The translations under genes and the position numbers were made by a program. From Beroe forskalii (lineage: Eukaryota; Ctenophora; Nuda; Beroida; Beroidae), in the NCBI GenBank assembly GCA_011033025.1, contig WFMF01000067.1, positions 1 through 64,000 on the forward strand: a stretch of 64,000 nucleotides of DNA, read 5' to 3'. The notes beneath the pieces were generated by a model, which was not told the DNA's origin, ran no database searches, and saw nothing but the letters and a program-made list of their open reading frames with translations. Positions 1 through 18,428 of this stretch are shown in pieces (position 1 is the first letter of the stretch; each line of letters begins with the position of its first letter).

Positions 1-6756
<6,756 letters not shown>

Positions 6757-7735
6757 CACGCTTTTATTTCGTGGGTTTTAAAATGAACGATACGTTTGAT
6801 TTATATTGGTGGTGATGTTAATATTTTTCTTGACAAACAACGCTGTTTATTGAAATGGTTGCATTTTTATCAAATGAATTCCTTTTCCACTCGTGGATTG
6901 CATTTGTTTATTTGAAATTGCATTTTTACAATGTTTATCTAATTACTCTTGATGTACCTTAACTTATTATTTCATTACATGCTTGTTATTCATGTATTTT
7001 CCTTTGTACTCTGTTTCCTGATCTGTTTCCTCGAAAACAAAGCTCCTAAGTTGAAAGTTACATTTTGTGAAACTTTGTTCCACTTTAGGTGAAACATCAT
7101 ATGAACTAAGATAATTATTAATATATTATTGTATGAAGTCACATTTAAAACGTTCGATTGCCGCTAACTGCAATCATTGAAAAAGACGCTGCGCGCTAAT
7201 TCCGACGAACACTTTCATGTAACAAGAGTGTTTTTGCGCACGAACGTTCCGCTTACATAGCTAATGGATTTTAAAACCAAGTGTTATGCGGTCGGTTAGT
7301 TATGCTATCACGTTTCTCCCATATTTATACAAATTTCTGTTCCATGTACACCACATCGCTAAAAATTCACTTTAAGGTCTCTAATTATCCGTTATCAGCA
7401 AAGCATTAGACCATCAAAGAAGTCTGTCACTTTTTTATTTGAAAACATTAAATGATGTGGAATCCTTTGCCGAAGGGGTCAGACAACGTCTGACTTAACA
7501 TGTATAATTATTCGTATCATAATCCTATTGGTATGAATGACTACTGTATGCTACTTATAACGACGCTGCCTCATTATGCCCTACGATTATGATCATATCA
7601 ACATCTTATTGCCCCAATGCCCATCAGTCAGACAAGCATGCGCGGTTCGAATAAGCTTTTGCCCAGAGAATGGACACATCGATCCAACAATGGCAATTTC
7701 AAAGGTCTTCAAATCAATTTATAGGTGGATAAATA

Positions 7736-7885
7736 GTGAACACCCATTTTCATCAGAAACTTAGGAAAACTACAATATACAGCATTGGGTCCTCTTGAAC
7801 TGGCAGTTCAAGAGGACCCAATGAGTTAAAATTTTCGCTGTATATTGTATTTTTTCCAAAGTTTCTGATAAAAATGGGTGTTCTC
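7736..7885. mobile_element. Foldback (hairpin) element, ~70-bp arms
   Basis: The sequence GAACACCCATTTTCATCAGA followed by AAACTT...ACAATATACAGC...CATTGGGTCCTCTTGAAC is followed after a few bases by its imperfect reverse complement, ending TGATAAAAATGGGTGTTC. The inner 18 bases on each side of the centre (about 7783-7821) are nearly perfect. It lies between CHEK1 and SUMO. The rest of 6757-8510 shows no gene. Confidence 0.8.
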
Positions 7886-8301
7886 TAATCATGAAATTGT
7901 CATGAAAGGCTATAACACGTTGATCTAGTGGAACCTCCGCTATAATACAGATACCGACCGAATATTATGCATCATGAAAAAGCGCGCGAAATTAAATAGT
8001 CACAACTGATGACAATTCTTGCTTGGTACTATAATTTAAGCTTCGCGCGCGCTCTGCAGTAGCACAAAGCGCGTTCGAGGCGGACAGTTTTACATCAGCT
8101 GCAAAGAAAATACCTGATTCACCAAATAAAACATTACATAACGAAAGTTGAAGAGGAAAAGTTACTTGTGTTTTGAATTGAGTACATTCATATCACACAT
8201 AAATTTCAAAAAGTGGATTGAATGAAATACATACAATTACATAAGGCATTCAGCTTCAATTTCAGATAGCATGGAAATCAAAACGTTTTAATATACTAAG
8301 C

Positions 8302-8307
8302 TTTATT
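8302..8307 (-). promoter_or_regulatory. Candidate SUMO polyadenylation signal
   Basis: AATAAA on the minus strand, about 200 bases after the SUMO stop codon. It is the nearest exact match seen downstream of the gene; weak on its own. Confidence 0.35.
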
Positions 8308-8510
8308 TGTGCGGTAAATTAAATAATTAGTAATCAACATAATGGCGTGGCGTCACTGGACAGACAGCTAGACAGTTACTGAAACAAGTGTAAACAAAGG
8401 CAGGGCAGGCGGTATAAAAGAAACCCGTCCACATCATCTGTTTGGAAATAACAAATTTTGTTTGTTTAAAAACAATAAAATATCAAATATTTAACTTATT
8501 TAAAAGGGTT

Positions 8511-10350
8511 TCAGAAGGATCCGCCAGTCTGTTCCTGGTAAACTTCGATGGTGTCGTTGTCTTCCATTTCAAGGTCTTTGGGGGCTTGTTCGTCGTTAAT
8601 CCTTGCTCCCTCGAATAGGAACCGGACAGAGTTGATAGGGATTCCCTGACAAGATGAGAAGTTGACTTACACAGTACAATAAGTGTGGACTACGGCAGCA
8701 ATGGGGGGGGGGGGCGTTAACCCCGTTTTAACTTTTCTCATATCCACTTACCTGGGCGTTAAAATTTGCGAGGATAAAAATGGAGCGGTTTTAGAAATAG
8801 AAAAAGCCTAAAATTCCCCAAAAAATGGCAACATTTTAGAAATCTTCCAAAGTTCATCGATAAAAAATCATACCATTTCGGAAGAGGCAAAAATTACCAA
8901 TTCAGAAATTTCCCAAAAGTGTCAAACTAAACTGGTACTACTTCAAGAGTCCAAAATAAAGGACACAACGCTTACTATTTCCAGGACTTAATAAGGTCAA
9001 AAATCCTCAAATCTTCATAAACCCCGAAAAGATAAAAGCCAAATTTGCCATTTTTCATATCTATCCGGGGTTTATCGGGGTGCCCCCCACCCAGCAGCCC
9101 TAAGACAGTGCAATTGAGTATCGACGAGGTGCTGCTGCGGTATTCCGCTAGTACGACCATTTCCGACAACGGCTAGTACTAAAAGTCAATGTTCACATCA
9201 GCAATTAGGCCTGTTTCCCCACGCCTATCCAGATTCTAATACCGGGTTTCTGCTGGTAAATACAGTCTGCCTAACTATGTCTCAAGCCACAAATACAGCT
9301 CTAATTCTATGTGCAAACACGAAACACCATCATGAGCTCATGAAGCAGCACGGTATTAGAATTGAGAAGTTGTGCTGGACGGGTTATGATTCCCTGTCGT
9401 TCGCAGAAGGCAGCCTTCAGTTTCTTCATCTGAGTGGTTTTCTTGATTCTGAAGTGCACCTCGCTATTGTTCTGCCCGATAACTCGCAGGTTGATGTGGT
9501 CAGAGTCACCTCCTGCTGGCTTGGTTTCTGGGGCCTGAAGCAACATCCGCGTTAATAAGTAGCATTTCCAAAGACAGCAGCATTAAGCAACATTAGAGGG
9601 ACATGAGCAATATTCTTAAGAATATCTTAATATCGGCTATGTCACAAAATAGTTCAGTCTGGACGGGACCCCTCAGTTTCAATTCCTTGTTTATCGTGCC
9701 ACAGAGCAAGGAATCCTACTGGTGGGCCCAAAACCAACCTGAAGTATCGACAAATTTGTAAATTTAGCTGATGGTTTCGAAAGTTTTGTTTGTAAGAGTC
9801 AGGAGCTAACTGTGCACAGCATAGTTCAGTTTCAAACAGAAAGTGCTGCGCGCAAATTTTGACTTTTTCACTAATAATGTCCAATCGATACCAAAATTTG
9901 CATGGCCGACACAATCCATGGCATGAGACTGCGTCTGTGAAAAATTGAATAATTTTTATCCAAAATGAAATCAGTTTTTGACCGAAACTGTCAGTTTCGG
10001 TCCGAAACTGAATAAATTCTGCTATATCTTCGCCGTTTTGGATATAAATGCTTCAAATTTTCACAGACGCAGTCTTATGCCGAAAACTGTATCCATGCAA
10101 AGTTTGATATCGATTGGACATTAACAGATAGGTTAATGTCACGATTAGTTGGGGTTATGAGTGAAAAGGTCAAAATTTGCGCGCAGCACTTTCGGTCCGA
10201 AACTGATTTATGTTGTGCAAAGTAATACTAAGCGATCTGGAGGGGGGGGGGTAGAAATCGATAACGTTATATGTAAACGATCCCTAACTGGAATAGTAAC
10301 GGTATTGTAACATTCTACCCCCTAACATCGTAACTCACCTCTTCAGACAT
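8511..10350 (-). CDS. SUMO1: SUMO (SUMO1-like small ubiquitin-like modifier), three coding exons
   Basis: Small ubiquitin-like modifier, conjugated to lysines of nuclear proteins after C-terminal processing. Coding exons in reading order are 10350-10339 (MSEE, donor GTGAGT), 9534-9394 and 8645-8511 (stop TGA), giving 95 residues. Visible features are the beta-grasp start [37 protein letters not shown], and the terminal VYQEQTGG followed by Ser-Phe, which a SUMO protease would have to remove. The VIGQ, HF and YQEQTGG words are closer to SUMO1 than to SUMO2/3, and the N-terminus has no psi-K-x-E chain-forming site. Intron 1 holds a foldback element. Intron 2 has no GT donor in the right phase; see findings. 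The exons join in frame exactly, with 141 and 135 bases. Confidence 0.93.
9791..10215. mobile_element. Foldback element in SUMO intron 1
   Basis: Left arm words GAAAGTGCTGCGCGCAAATT, TGTCCAATCGATA, TTTGCATGG and AGACTGCGTCTGTGAAAA (about 9838-9945) recur in reverse complement and reverse order at about 10050-10195. The centre repeats GGTCCGAAACTG. The right arm has a short extra piece between 10120 and 10165. No ORF is present. Confidence 0.75.
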
Positions 10351-10658
10351 AACTGCGAACTTGGCGCCTTGACCTCAAAAGGTAGGAAAGGTAAGGAAAA
10401 TGAGGGAAACGTTGTACTACAAGGATACAAGTTTCAAATGAAGAGCATCTTAATAGATAGATATTGAAGCAAAACATTAGAAGCGGAAATTTAGAAATAG
10501 AATCTTTGATGGATTAACTTTACTACAGCTAATATAGGAAGTCACTTCATAACAAATCTCAATGAAAGTCTATCAATTTTGGTACAGAACTTGAGTCAAA
10601 CAAGGAAAGTACGTTTAAACATAATTATCAAGATAAGAAAGTATAAGTGCGCTCATCT

Positions 10659-10819
10659 AGTCGAAAGCAGCACCTCGAAAAAACACGTAGAAAGGACCAA
10701 GCATTGTGCTAAAGCTCCTGTTGGAGCTTGGTTTTTCTTGAAGATTGTGACAATATAATCTTCAACCAGTCCCTTTTACCTGTACTTTTCCCCGTGTTTT
10801 CGAGATGTTGCTTCCGACT
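10659..10819. mobile_element. Short inverted-repeat element upstream of SUMO
   Basis: GTCGAAAGCAGCACCTCGAA at the left is matched by the reverse complement of CGTGTTTTCGAGATGTTGCTTCCGAC at the right. A smaller hairpin AGCTCCTGTTGGAGCT sits inside, near 10715. The rest of 10351-11393 is non-coding as far as I can see. Confidence 0.6.
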
Positions 10820-11393
10820 TATAGTTCATAAGAAGTTGAGCACAAATACCATTATCACATAGGTAAGTAACAATGTCCAGTATTTGCAGATTTGCAAACA
10901 GTTTGAAAAAATAACTGAAAAATTAGTCATTTGTCAAAGTCTATATAATATGATGATAAATGAATACTAATAAACAAAGAAATTAAATTAACAAAATAAA
11001 TCAATCGATGGTTTAACTCTTTCACTCGAGCAAATATTTACACTTGAACTCTGCTTTATCATTATAAAGCAGCAACATAAAAAATATTATGAAACCATTC
11101 AATATCGCTGGCAGCACTATTTCATTGGCTGTAAAAACAAATTCTCGGTTGTCACGAATATTGTATGCAATGCTCTGTGAAAATACTTTGGACATTTCAT
11201 GAGACTGCCACTAAACATTAACAGCTCCAACAGATCACAGGCCTTAAAGAGTTGCATGTAGCTCGACTGGGCTCTGAAAACACGGTGTCCACTGGAAGCA
11301 TAATGAACTCATCTGTCATCCTTGATATGTGTCATCCTTGATCTGTGTGCTTTGAAACATTATTTTGGGACCCTTCTTTTCCCTTAAATCTCG

Positions 11394-12555
11394 TCAGTCT
11401 GATTCCTCTGACGTCTCTGATAACTCAGACTCTTCTTTTTCAACAGTTTTTCTTCTTTTCTCCCCCTGCCTTTTGCTTCTTTCTTGTTTCCCTTTTCTTC
11501 TCTTGGTATCGTCGCTATCCGAAGCAGGCTCGTCTTTTTCAATTTCAGGATCTGACGATTCACTTACCGACTCCAATTTCTCAATAATTTGCTTCCTCTT
11601 TCTACTCAGTTTGATGTGTTCTCTCTTTTCAGGCTTTCTTTTCTCGGTTTCCTCTTCTTCAGATTCCAAGATATCCGCTTCATCCTCCTCTGAAACTACT
11701 TTCGCCTTGTTTTTAATCGATGGGGGTTCCTTCTTATTCTTCCCAGCTTTTGACTTGGGAATAACGTGATTTTCTTTCTTTGATTCCTTGACATCACTAT
11801 CAGATGCAGATTGGTATAACTCGTCATCTGATTCCTCTTTCATCTCCGAATCTTTCACTTTCTCTTTATTACTTTCCTCCTCTTCTTCCTCCTCCCCCTC
11901 TTCTTCTATCTCCTCCTCCTCCTCCTCTTCTGCATCATTCTCTTCTCCAGCATCTTTGCCTTTTTTCATCTTCTTTTTCAATGTGTCATTCAGGTTATGC
12001 CTCCTTAATCTCAGACGCTCCTTAACTATTTCCTCACGATCTGAATCATTTATATCGGCATCGCCTTTGAAGACTGCCGAGCATTTCTCTAGCAACAGGT
12101 CAGATGGCTCCTTGTAGTTCTGGTGATCAAGAGCGGCTTTAGTCAGCTCCCTCATCTCTTCAATGGGTTCAGGGTTGCAGATAAAGCAGTTCCACTCATC
12201 ACAGTCAGACAGAGAGTTGTAGTAATCTGGTCCTATGTTGCGACTGATGCACTCTTCACAGAAGGGGGCTTTGCACCCGTCACAACAAACTAAATTGCCA
12301 AGTTCGCTACACCAAGAGCAGAATATCTCATAACCATCGTCATCTATGGGGGTGAGATCGGCATGGGCAAATATCAGGCACTCTCTGCACACTCCAACCT
12401 GGAGCTTTGGGGTGGCACAGGATGTTCCTCTTGCCTTGGACGAGTAATTGGGGCTGAGCACAGGACGAACACGTGAACACAATGGATTCCTCAGTGGGGG
12501 CCGCCTTCTTAGACTTCCTCTTCAAGGATACTTTAGTGTTAGTCTTCCTAACCAT
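11394..12555 (-). CDS. Stand-alone ADD-domain (ATRX-type GATA/PHD finger) protein with acidic tail
   Basis: Chromatin-reader type protein. From the ATG at 12555 it has a short basic N-terminus, then the ATRX/DNMT3-like ADD domain: a GATA-like finger (FTCSSC ... GVCREC) followed by a PHD finger (FCSWCSELGNLVCCDGC, FCEECISRNIG, WNCFICNPEP). ADD domains of ATRX and DNMT3 bind histone H3 tails. After about residue 160 the protein is a low-complexity acidic and lysine/serine-rich tail ending ETSEESD, stop at 11394. About 386 residues. The frame shifts once inside the GATA-like finger at 12406-12412 (AAAG/CCCC run), and removing one base restores the HPKLQVGVCREC order expected of ADD. No SNF2 helicase follows on this strand; the next gene down is SUMO. 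An acceptor-like CAGGTCAG lies just upstream of the ATG, so a 5' exon is possible. Confidence 0.85.
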
Positions 12556-13142
12556 AGTGAATCCTTCCTGACCTGAATCAATACATAGCAATTAGAATAG
12601 TTTCGTAATCTTATCATGTTGAAATTGAAAAAATAAATGTGAAATGCATTGAGTCCAGCGAGGTAATTTAAAGATGTATATTTTGTAAGTGTGTGCAAGT
12701 ATTCACATGAGAGGAAGGATTTCAGGCGGTTTAGGGCAAAGCATGTGATGTTGAGGTAAATGAATTTCAAATTTTCAAATTAACAATAAATCAACAATCA
12801 TATTTTAAGGTTAATAGGAAGAAATTTGGATCATGTTTAAAAGAAACAACCATAAATTAAAGCAGTACATGATAAATAATTCAAGATTGAATTTGAACGT
12901 ACAATTTATCTTCTCCGCAATAGTAACATTTTGACGTTTTGTCCGTTCGATAATAATAACAATATCTATATTGTTGGGCAATGTGGATGCGAAGTAGAAC
13001 GTATCAAAGCATTTGGCTGGGTTTAAGCATTTGTCGTGGGTTATGTACCTCCTTTGGCTTCTATCAATAAAATCGCCAATAAATTATTCAACATATATTA
13101 TTAGCGGTGTGATGTATAAAAACGAAGGCAGCTGCAGGGAAC

Positions 13143-13499
13143 CTATTTTCCAAGTTTAGGGTTTCTGAGGACCAGGATCACACTGTCACCCCTCAGGAAC
13201 AGCTTGGGAATGTACCTATCCCTGTTGACCGGCTTAGCCTTCTTCTTCCCCTTTCCAGTTTTGGGGGTTTCCGTCCACAGCTCCTTGACGTTCTCGAGGA
13301 GCATGTTGCAGTGCCTGTCGAAGGCCTTGACCCTGCAGAGGAGCTTCCTGTTGTTCCTGCAGTTGATCAGCACCTGGGTGTTGTTCTTCACGCTCTGAGT
13401 GAGCACTGACAGAGGGCCCGTGTTGAACTCTTCCTCTTCCCGCTTAGCGAGCTCCTCTTCCGTCAACTCAGTCTTGGGTTTGTTCATTAACGACGTCAT
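13143..13499 (-). CDS. SNRPD2: Small nuclear ribonucleoprotein Sm D2
   Basis: Core Sm protein of spliceosomal U1, U2, U4 and U5 snRNPs; it sits in the heteroheptameric ring around the snRNA Sm site. The 118-residue product matches SmD2 almost throughout: [20 protein letters not shown], the Sm1 motif ([21 protein letters not shown]), the charged loop [15 protein letters not shown] and the Sm2 motif ([15 protein letters not shown]). Length equals the usual length. The start ATG at 13499 gives MTSLMNKPK; a second ATG four codons later would give MNKPK. An AG just before the ATG leaves open a tiny upstream exon. No intron is visible inside, unlike the split genes around it. Upstream 13500-13852 shows no gene. 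Confidence 0.95.
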   Translation of the reverse strand: MTSLMNKPKTELTEEELAKREEEEFNTGPLSVLTQSVKNNTQVLINCRNNRKLLCRVKAFDRHCNMLLENVKELWTETPKTGKGKKKAKPVNRDRYIPKLFLRGDSVILVLRNPKLGK

Positions 13500-13852
13500 C
13501 CTTCGAAGGGAAAAGTGAGAAATAACATGTATACTTCCAGGAATTGTCAAAAACAGTGGATATGCATTGTTGTCTTATTTACTGATCATAACTCATAAAT
13601 ATTAAGAATCGGAAAAGTCAGCGACTTCAAAACAGTAAAAATCGTTATTGAATACGCTGATCCCCATGACATTAAAGATATTGGACCGTTATTTCACCGG
13701 CCCTGAAGGTCTTTAGGACCGAATGCATGGGTAAATTTTTCTAGATCATCAAAGAGGATATTTTTAGTTAAAGTACTAAACTGCTGTAAAAATTGATATA
13801 TTATCATTAAATTTTTCTAAAATCTTTGAGATGACACGCATAACACGAACCA

Positions 13853-14884
13853 TCACACAAGTCTGAAACCATCTACCAGTGGATCATCATCTTCGAAGGT
13901 GAAAGTGGATGTTCCTGTGTAGTGAGCCTGGCCTGACACCTGCACCCTCAACATTTCTTGCTTGCCATCTGGTGCAACTTCAGCCATCTGCCCAGCGAAT
14001 ACGGACTTAGTTTTAGCGTTCTGGAACTCATTCACTTGGCCCTCTTTGATGAAACCTTTGGCGTACTGAACGACAACTTGAGCAGTTACTCCAGATCCGC
14101 AAGGGCTTCGGTCAATTTCTTTGTCAGCAAAAATACACAGATTCCTCGAAAACGGTTGATTTTGGTCATCAATAAAAATAGTTCCATACAAAAATGACAG
14201 ATCTTTGTTGTCATCATCATTAGGATGAACTATTTCCAAACCAGAAGACCTCACTGCTTTAGAGATTTCATCAGCGGCAGCAGCCAACTTGGCAACAGGG
14301 GTCGAATCAAAACAGAGACCTTGCAGCTGATTTATGTTAACCAACGCATAGAATGCTCCTCCATATGCAACATCGACAGTTATTTCACCAAATGAAGGCG
14401 TGGAAAGGGCGAAATCACAGGAAACACTGAAGCTAGGCACACTGGTGAAACTAACACGTTGACTCCTACCACTATCTACAGTAACCATGGCTCTGACGAG
14501 ACCACAAGGGCATTGAATGACAACCGGAACATTGGAGACTGTATCACTAACAGGGATAGGCGTCCCTTTGTAGAGATTATTATCCACAATGTACCGCCCC
14601 AAGGCAATCACACCATGTCCGCACATAGTGCTGTAACCCTCGTTGTGTACAAACAGCACCGCTAGGTCTGCTTCAGGGTGGTCAGGCTCCACTATCAGTG
14701 CCCCATACATGTCCGAATGGCCTCTGGGTTCCAGTATTATCCTCCTCCTCCATACATCCAGGTGTTTCGTGGCATACCTCCTTTTCTCCAGTAAAGTCTC
14801 ACCTTTTATGTCAGGATAGCCAGCCACGACAATTCTCAATGGCTCCCCACCAGTATGCATCTCAACGGTTTGGATTTCGGTCAT
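13853..14884 (-). CDS. L3HYPDH: Proline racemase / trans-3-hydroxy-L-proline dehydratase family enzyme
   Basis: Cytosolic enzyme of the proline racemase superfamily, 343 residues in one exon (ATG at 14884, TGA at 13853). Overall it resembles animal L3HYPDH: METHTGGEP-type start (here VEMHTGGEPLRIV), EPRGHSDMYGA, the first catalytic motif MCGHG (Cys88), VSGQAHYTGTSTF and a C-terminal DDDPL.DGF. The second catalytic motif reads DRSPCGSGVTA with Cys262. In the human dehydratase this residue is Thr; Cys is typical of proline racemases and hydroxyproline epimerases, which use a Cys pair. The reaction here may therefore be racemisation or epimerisation rather than dehydration. Family assignment is secure, substrate is not. 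Upstream is a short GGTAAGGTAAGCG-like stretch and then gene-free sequence. Confidence 0.92.
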   Translation of the reverse strand: MTEIQTVEMHTGGEPLRIVVAGYPDIKGETLLEKRRYATKHLDVWRRRIILEPRGHSDMYGALIVEPDHPEADLAVLFVHNEGYSTMCGHGVIALGRYIVDNNLYKGTPIPVSDTVSNVPVVIQCPCGLVRAMVTVDSGRSQRVSFTSVPSFSVSCDFALSTPSFGEITVDVAYGGAFYALVNINQLQGLCFDSTPVAKLAAAADEISKAVRSSGLEIVHPNDDDNKDLSFLYGTIFIDDQNQPFSRNLCIFADKEIDRSPCGSGVTAQVVVQYAKGFIKEGQVNEFQNAKTKSVFAGQMAEVAPDGKQEMLRVQVSGQAHYTGTSTFTFEDDDPLVDGFRLV

Positions 14885-17800
14885 GATCGCTTACCTTACC
14901 TTAGAGAAGATTAAAATGCTCTAATAATTCGGGTCGTCGATATGATACACAGGTATGACAAGCAACATGTTTCATTAGTTGCAAATACAGACAATTTATG
15001 ACCAAGGAATAAATTCATGCATAGAAGCAACTAAAATAACGCATTTCTTAAAGCTAGTTTCTATTGCAATCATAGGCAGGAAATCTTATCACTAGATTTC
15101 AAACGACGGCTGTTGTCAGTGTGCCGGAGATGAATAATAAAGAAATGGATTAACAGATGAGGAAACCATGGCCGCTTTCGCAGTTGCATTTGGAGTAAGG
15201 TGCGCAAAGTACCTATAAGCATCCAACAAACCCCAATACTTAACAATTCTACGAAGCTACAGAGCTTTTGAAAAAAAAACAGCAATACGGATATCAATGG
15301 TTTCTGAAGAACAAGTTGACTTATAGTCCACATATTCATAATTGACCTGACCTACTGCGACAACCGATCGGGAATTAATATTTGATAACGTCCGATAATC
15401 AAACACTGGTTTAATATCTCCTTTTTCTAGTTTACTTGATGTACGAGAATCAAAACTGGTTTAATGTATCTTTATTCTATCTACCAATATTAATGTTGAA
15501 AGTAATGAGAAATCTAAGATATCGCTTGAATATAAACTGGGTTCCAATCTACGACGAACGAACTATCACAGCACACGACAGCCGCAACACACACCATGCT
15601 GTCTTTGTACATCTGGGTTATTTCTCGCCAGTTTTAGCGCTCGATTTAGAATTTGTACTTACCGGCAATGACGCCGCGCATTTGAGACCTCAAAATAATT
15701 TCAGAGATTCATCGTACATGTTACCATTGACTTCAATTATCAAATTATGTCACCAAATGATAATGTGACATGCCACAGGTATCAACTTACTGTTATGTTT
15801 AGTGATCAGAATTTAAAACTTGCTCTGAAAATTTAAAAAGTTAAGAACTGCTTTTAATTTTATTCAAATCAGTTTAACTATGTGATGCCGTGCAAAGCCA
15901 AAAACAAAGCTCTGGTGAGGTGAGCTGAGGACTTTGGCTTATATAATCTGAGATCTTATTTTCATTTTAGTTTTCCCGTGGCCACAATTGATTGATTTAT
16001 CATCCATTCTTGAACGAAACTGCACAACGCAACGGTTGGAAATTTGGACGCGGTCGATCGACGGTTAGTTTTGGTGCGCGCCGCGCACTATCATTTATCA
16101 TCGTCTGGACGTAAAATCGAGCGCTATCCTTGTGACCTGAATCACATCTATTATTTCCAGCAGTGTGCGTTGAAGCGCGACGGCAATGTTGTGTTCAGTT
16201 CTTATGATTCTAATTCAGTCTCTAACACTTTACAGTTCAGTTTGCAACACTGTATACTGTTTTCCAATACCGTGTTAATGCTTGTAAATGGAGTAGTTTG
16301 GTGTTACTTGTTAGTTGTGTTCGTATAACATTAATCGTCAATGTCTGAATTAATTGTCAATGTCTGAATTTCTGTTAATTAATCGATAAATTAATTATCG
16401 TTATCGGTCCTCATTTCTCAAGTTGCATCTATTTCTTTTTAAAATTCTGATAGCCCAAATTTAGGGCTGAGTAGGCTGGAAACTAAGTATCGTATTCATC
16501 TTCACAATGTTACTTACCTTCCTTTCCAGGATATGGATCATGTATTCTCAGTCGTAGAGACGATGATATCTCGACCGTTCGTGAGTCTTTTTAAAATTAT
16601 AACAACATATAATTGGCACATAAAAATCACCAACAGTTACATCCAAAGCCTTTAACAGGATTAATCAGAGATCTAGGTAGATTAATTTGAGGATTAGATA
16701 AAATATGATCTTTATTATACTTACAATTAAATCATTAAGAAAGTTCAAAACAGTGCAACCTTCCTATCCTTTCCCTTTTTAATAAGATGTCAATTTGACA
16801 AATGCTACTGTCTAATTTGTTATCTTCGCTGGCTCCGCTCACCCTATTAGAGTTAACAAGAATCATCCGAGTTTGTGTGAGTGTGATCCAGGCATTTGAA
16901 ATACTTCGCTCGAGATATTTATTAAGCAGATAGTTAACTAAAAGGTTCTTCAATCTTCAGATGTTTTCTCAGTTGGTACGTTCTTTTTTGTCGTCTATTA
17001 GCACATTGTATTTCCGTTCAGACTAATAATCAATCCTATATTGTTTATCGATAGTTCTTACCATCGATTCAACTAAGAAGTTGCAAAATAATAATTCAAG
17101 TTCACGTCCCCCATCTTATTTGAACCCACTCCCTTAACGATATTTTGATACTGAAAAGTACTGTACTTGTAATCTTGCAATCAGTATTTGTCTGCTTCTA
17201 TTTCACCAGTTTACAGCAAAAGGTCTCAAAACGCAGGATACCCGTATTAAAGCTTAGAATGAGCAGTGTCTGATCATTACCAGTAAACACCCCAGGGCTT
17301 AGGAAATTTAATAGCTGGTTCTTCTTTACTTACAAGTTCCAACAGCCGTACGGCCGATGACAGGAATCGAAGGATTTATGTATAACTTAGCCAGTGACAG
17401 TTAAGGAAGTGTAATCCATACTTTATTCGCCCGCGACTTCGCTGCAATGGTCAGCTCCTCTGCACACTCCTGCACAGTTTCCTGTACACTCGGCTGCTTG
17501 AGGTGAATCACCCTTGGCACTGTGGGAATATCACCTCACCCGGGATCTTTGGATCATGAGCCTGATTTGATACTTGATTCAACTGCTCTATTTACTGAAA
17601 CACGGGGCGGAGTCTATGTGGTACTTTGTACCGTGTTGTAATAAAACAGGTGTGATTCAAGTTGTACCAAGTTCTGTATGTAGCAGCAACTGGATGGACT
17701 TCACATTAAAGCACCGCTACTCTTCAGTCTCAAGTAGAGGGGGGGGGGAGACGATTGCAGTTTTTTGGGTTTTACTACAGTGAGGGACAGCTTTTAACAC

Positions 17801-18428
17801 CCCGCTAAGACATTTGAAAAAATACACAAATAAAATAAATGAAAATTCAGAAAATTTTGAGAATTTAAAGCAATCAGGCAGCAATCTGAGAGCTTTGCTG
17901 ACCTTTTTTCTCAGAATAACGCTCTTTTTGTCAGATAGAGACTGAATTGAATTGAATTAAATTGTTGTTGTTGATCAGCAATCCATTGAGTACAGAGTCC
18001 AGACGCTCTCACAGCTTTCTTATTTCGAAACATTCGATTCAAATTCACATCCCTCCCTCTTATTTGAACTCCCCCTTTTTACAAAAACAGGGGGACGGTT
18101 ATCACAGCCTCCCCCCCCTCGTCTATTTGAGACTGGAGGGTATGTGACAATATGTTGTCTGAAATATTCCAGAATATTCTATAATTTTCTTACAATATTC
18201 TGTTTCATATTCCGCATAGCAGTGTTATCTCGTTTTGCAATAGCCGTGTGTAGGAAATTCAATGACTGAAGTATGTTTTACAGCATACATTTAAAGATTT
18301 TAACCGATGGTAATCATCCAGTTCTCGCTATCACCCATGGAATGTTTATTTAACCATTCCTCCGAAGTACATACCTACAAAATCTTGTGGTTTTGGTCCA
18401 TCTCAGCGTTTGGCTCATGGTTAAATAG
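14885..18428. other. Gene-free stretch with scattered G-rich repeat pieces
   Basis: Six-frame reading shows no conserved protein and no RNA gene. Pieces near 17730-17800 (G-run, then GATTGCAGTTTTTTGG, then TTTAACACCC) recur at about 26805-26873, and an inverted relative (TCGTCTATTTGAGACTGGAG) lies near 18118. These are probably scraps of one dispersed family. Confidence 0.5.

Noticed and set aside
8511-11393. ATRX helicase continuing downstream of the ADD exon
   Set aside because: No SNF2 motifs on the minus strand here; the interval holds SUMO.
11345-12117. Plus-strand Ser-rich and Phe-rich ORFs
   Set aside because: Antisense shadows of the acidic tail of the ADD protein.
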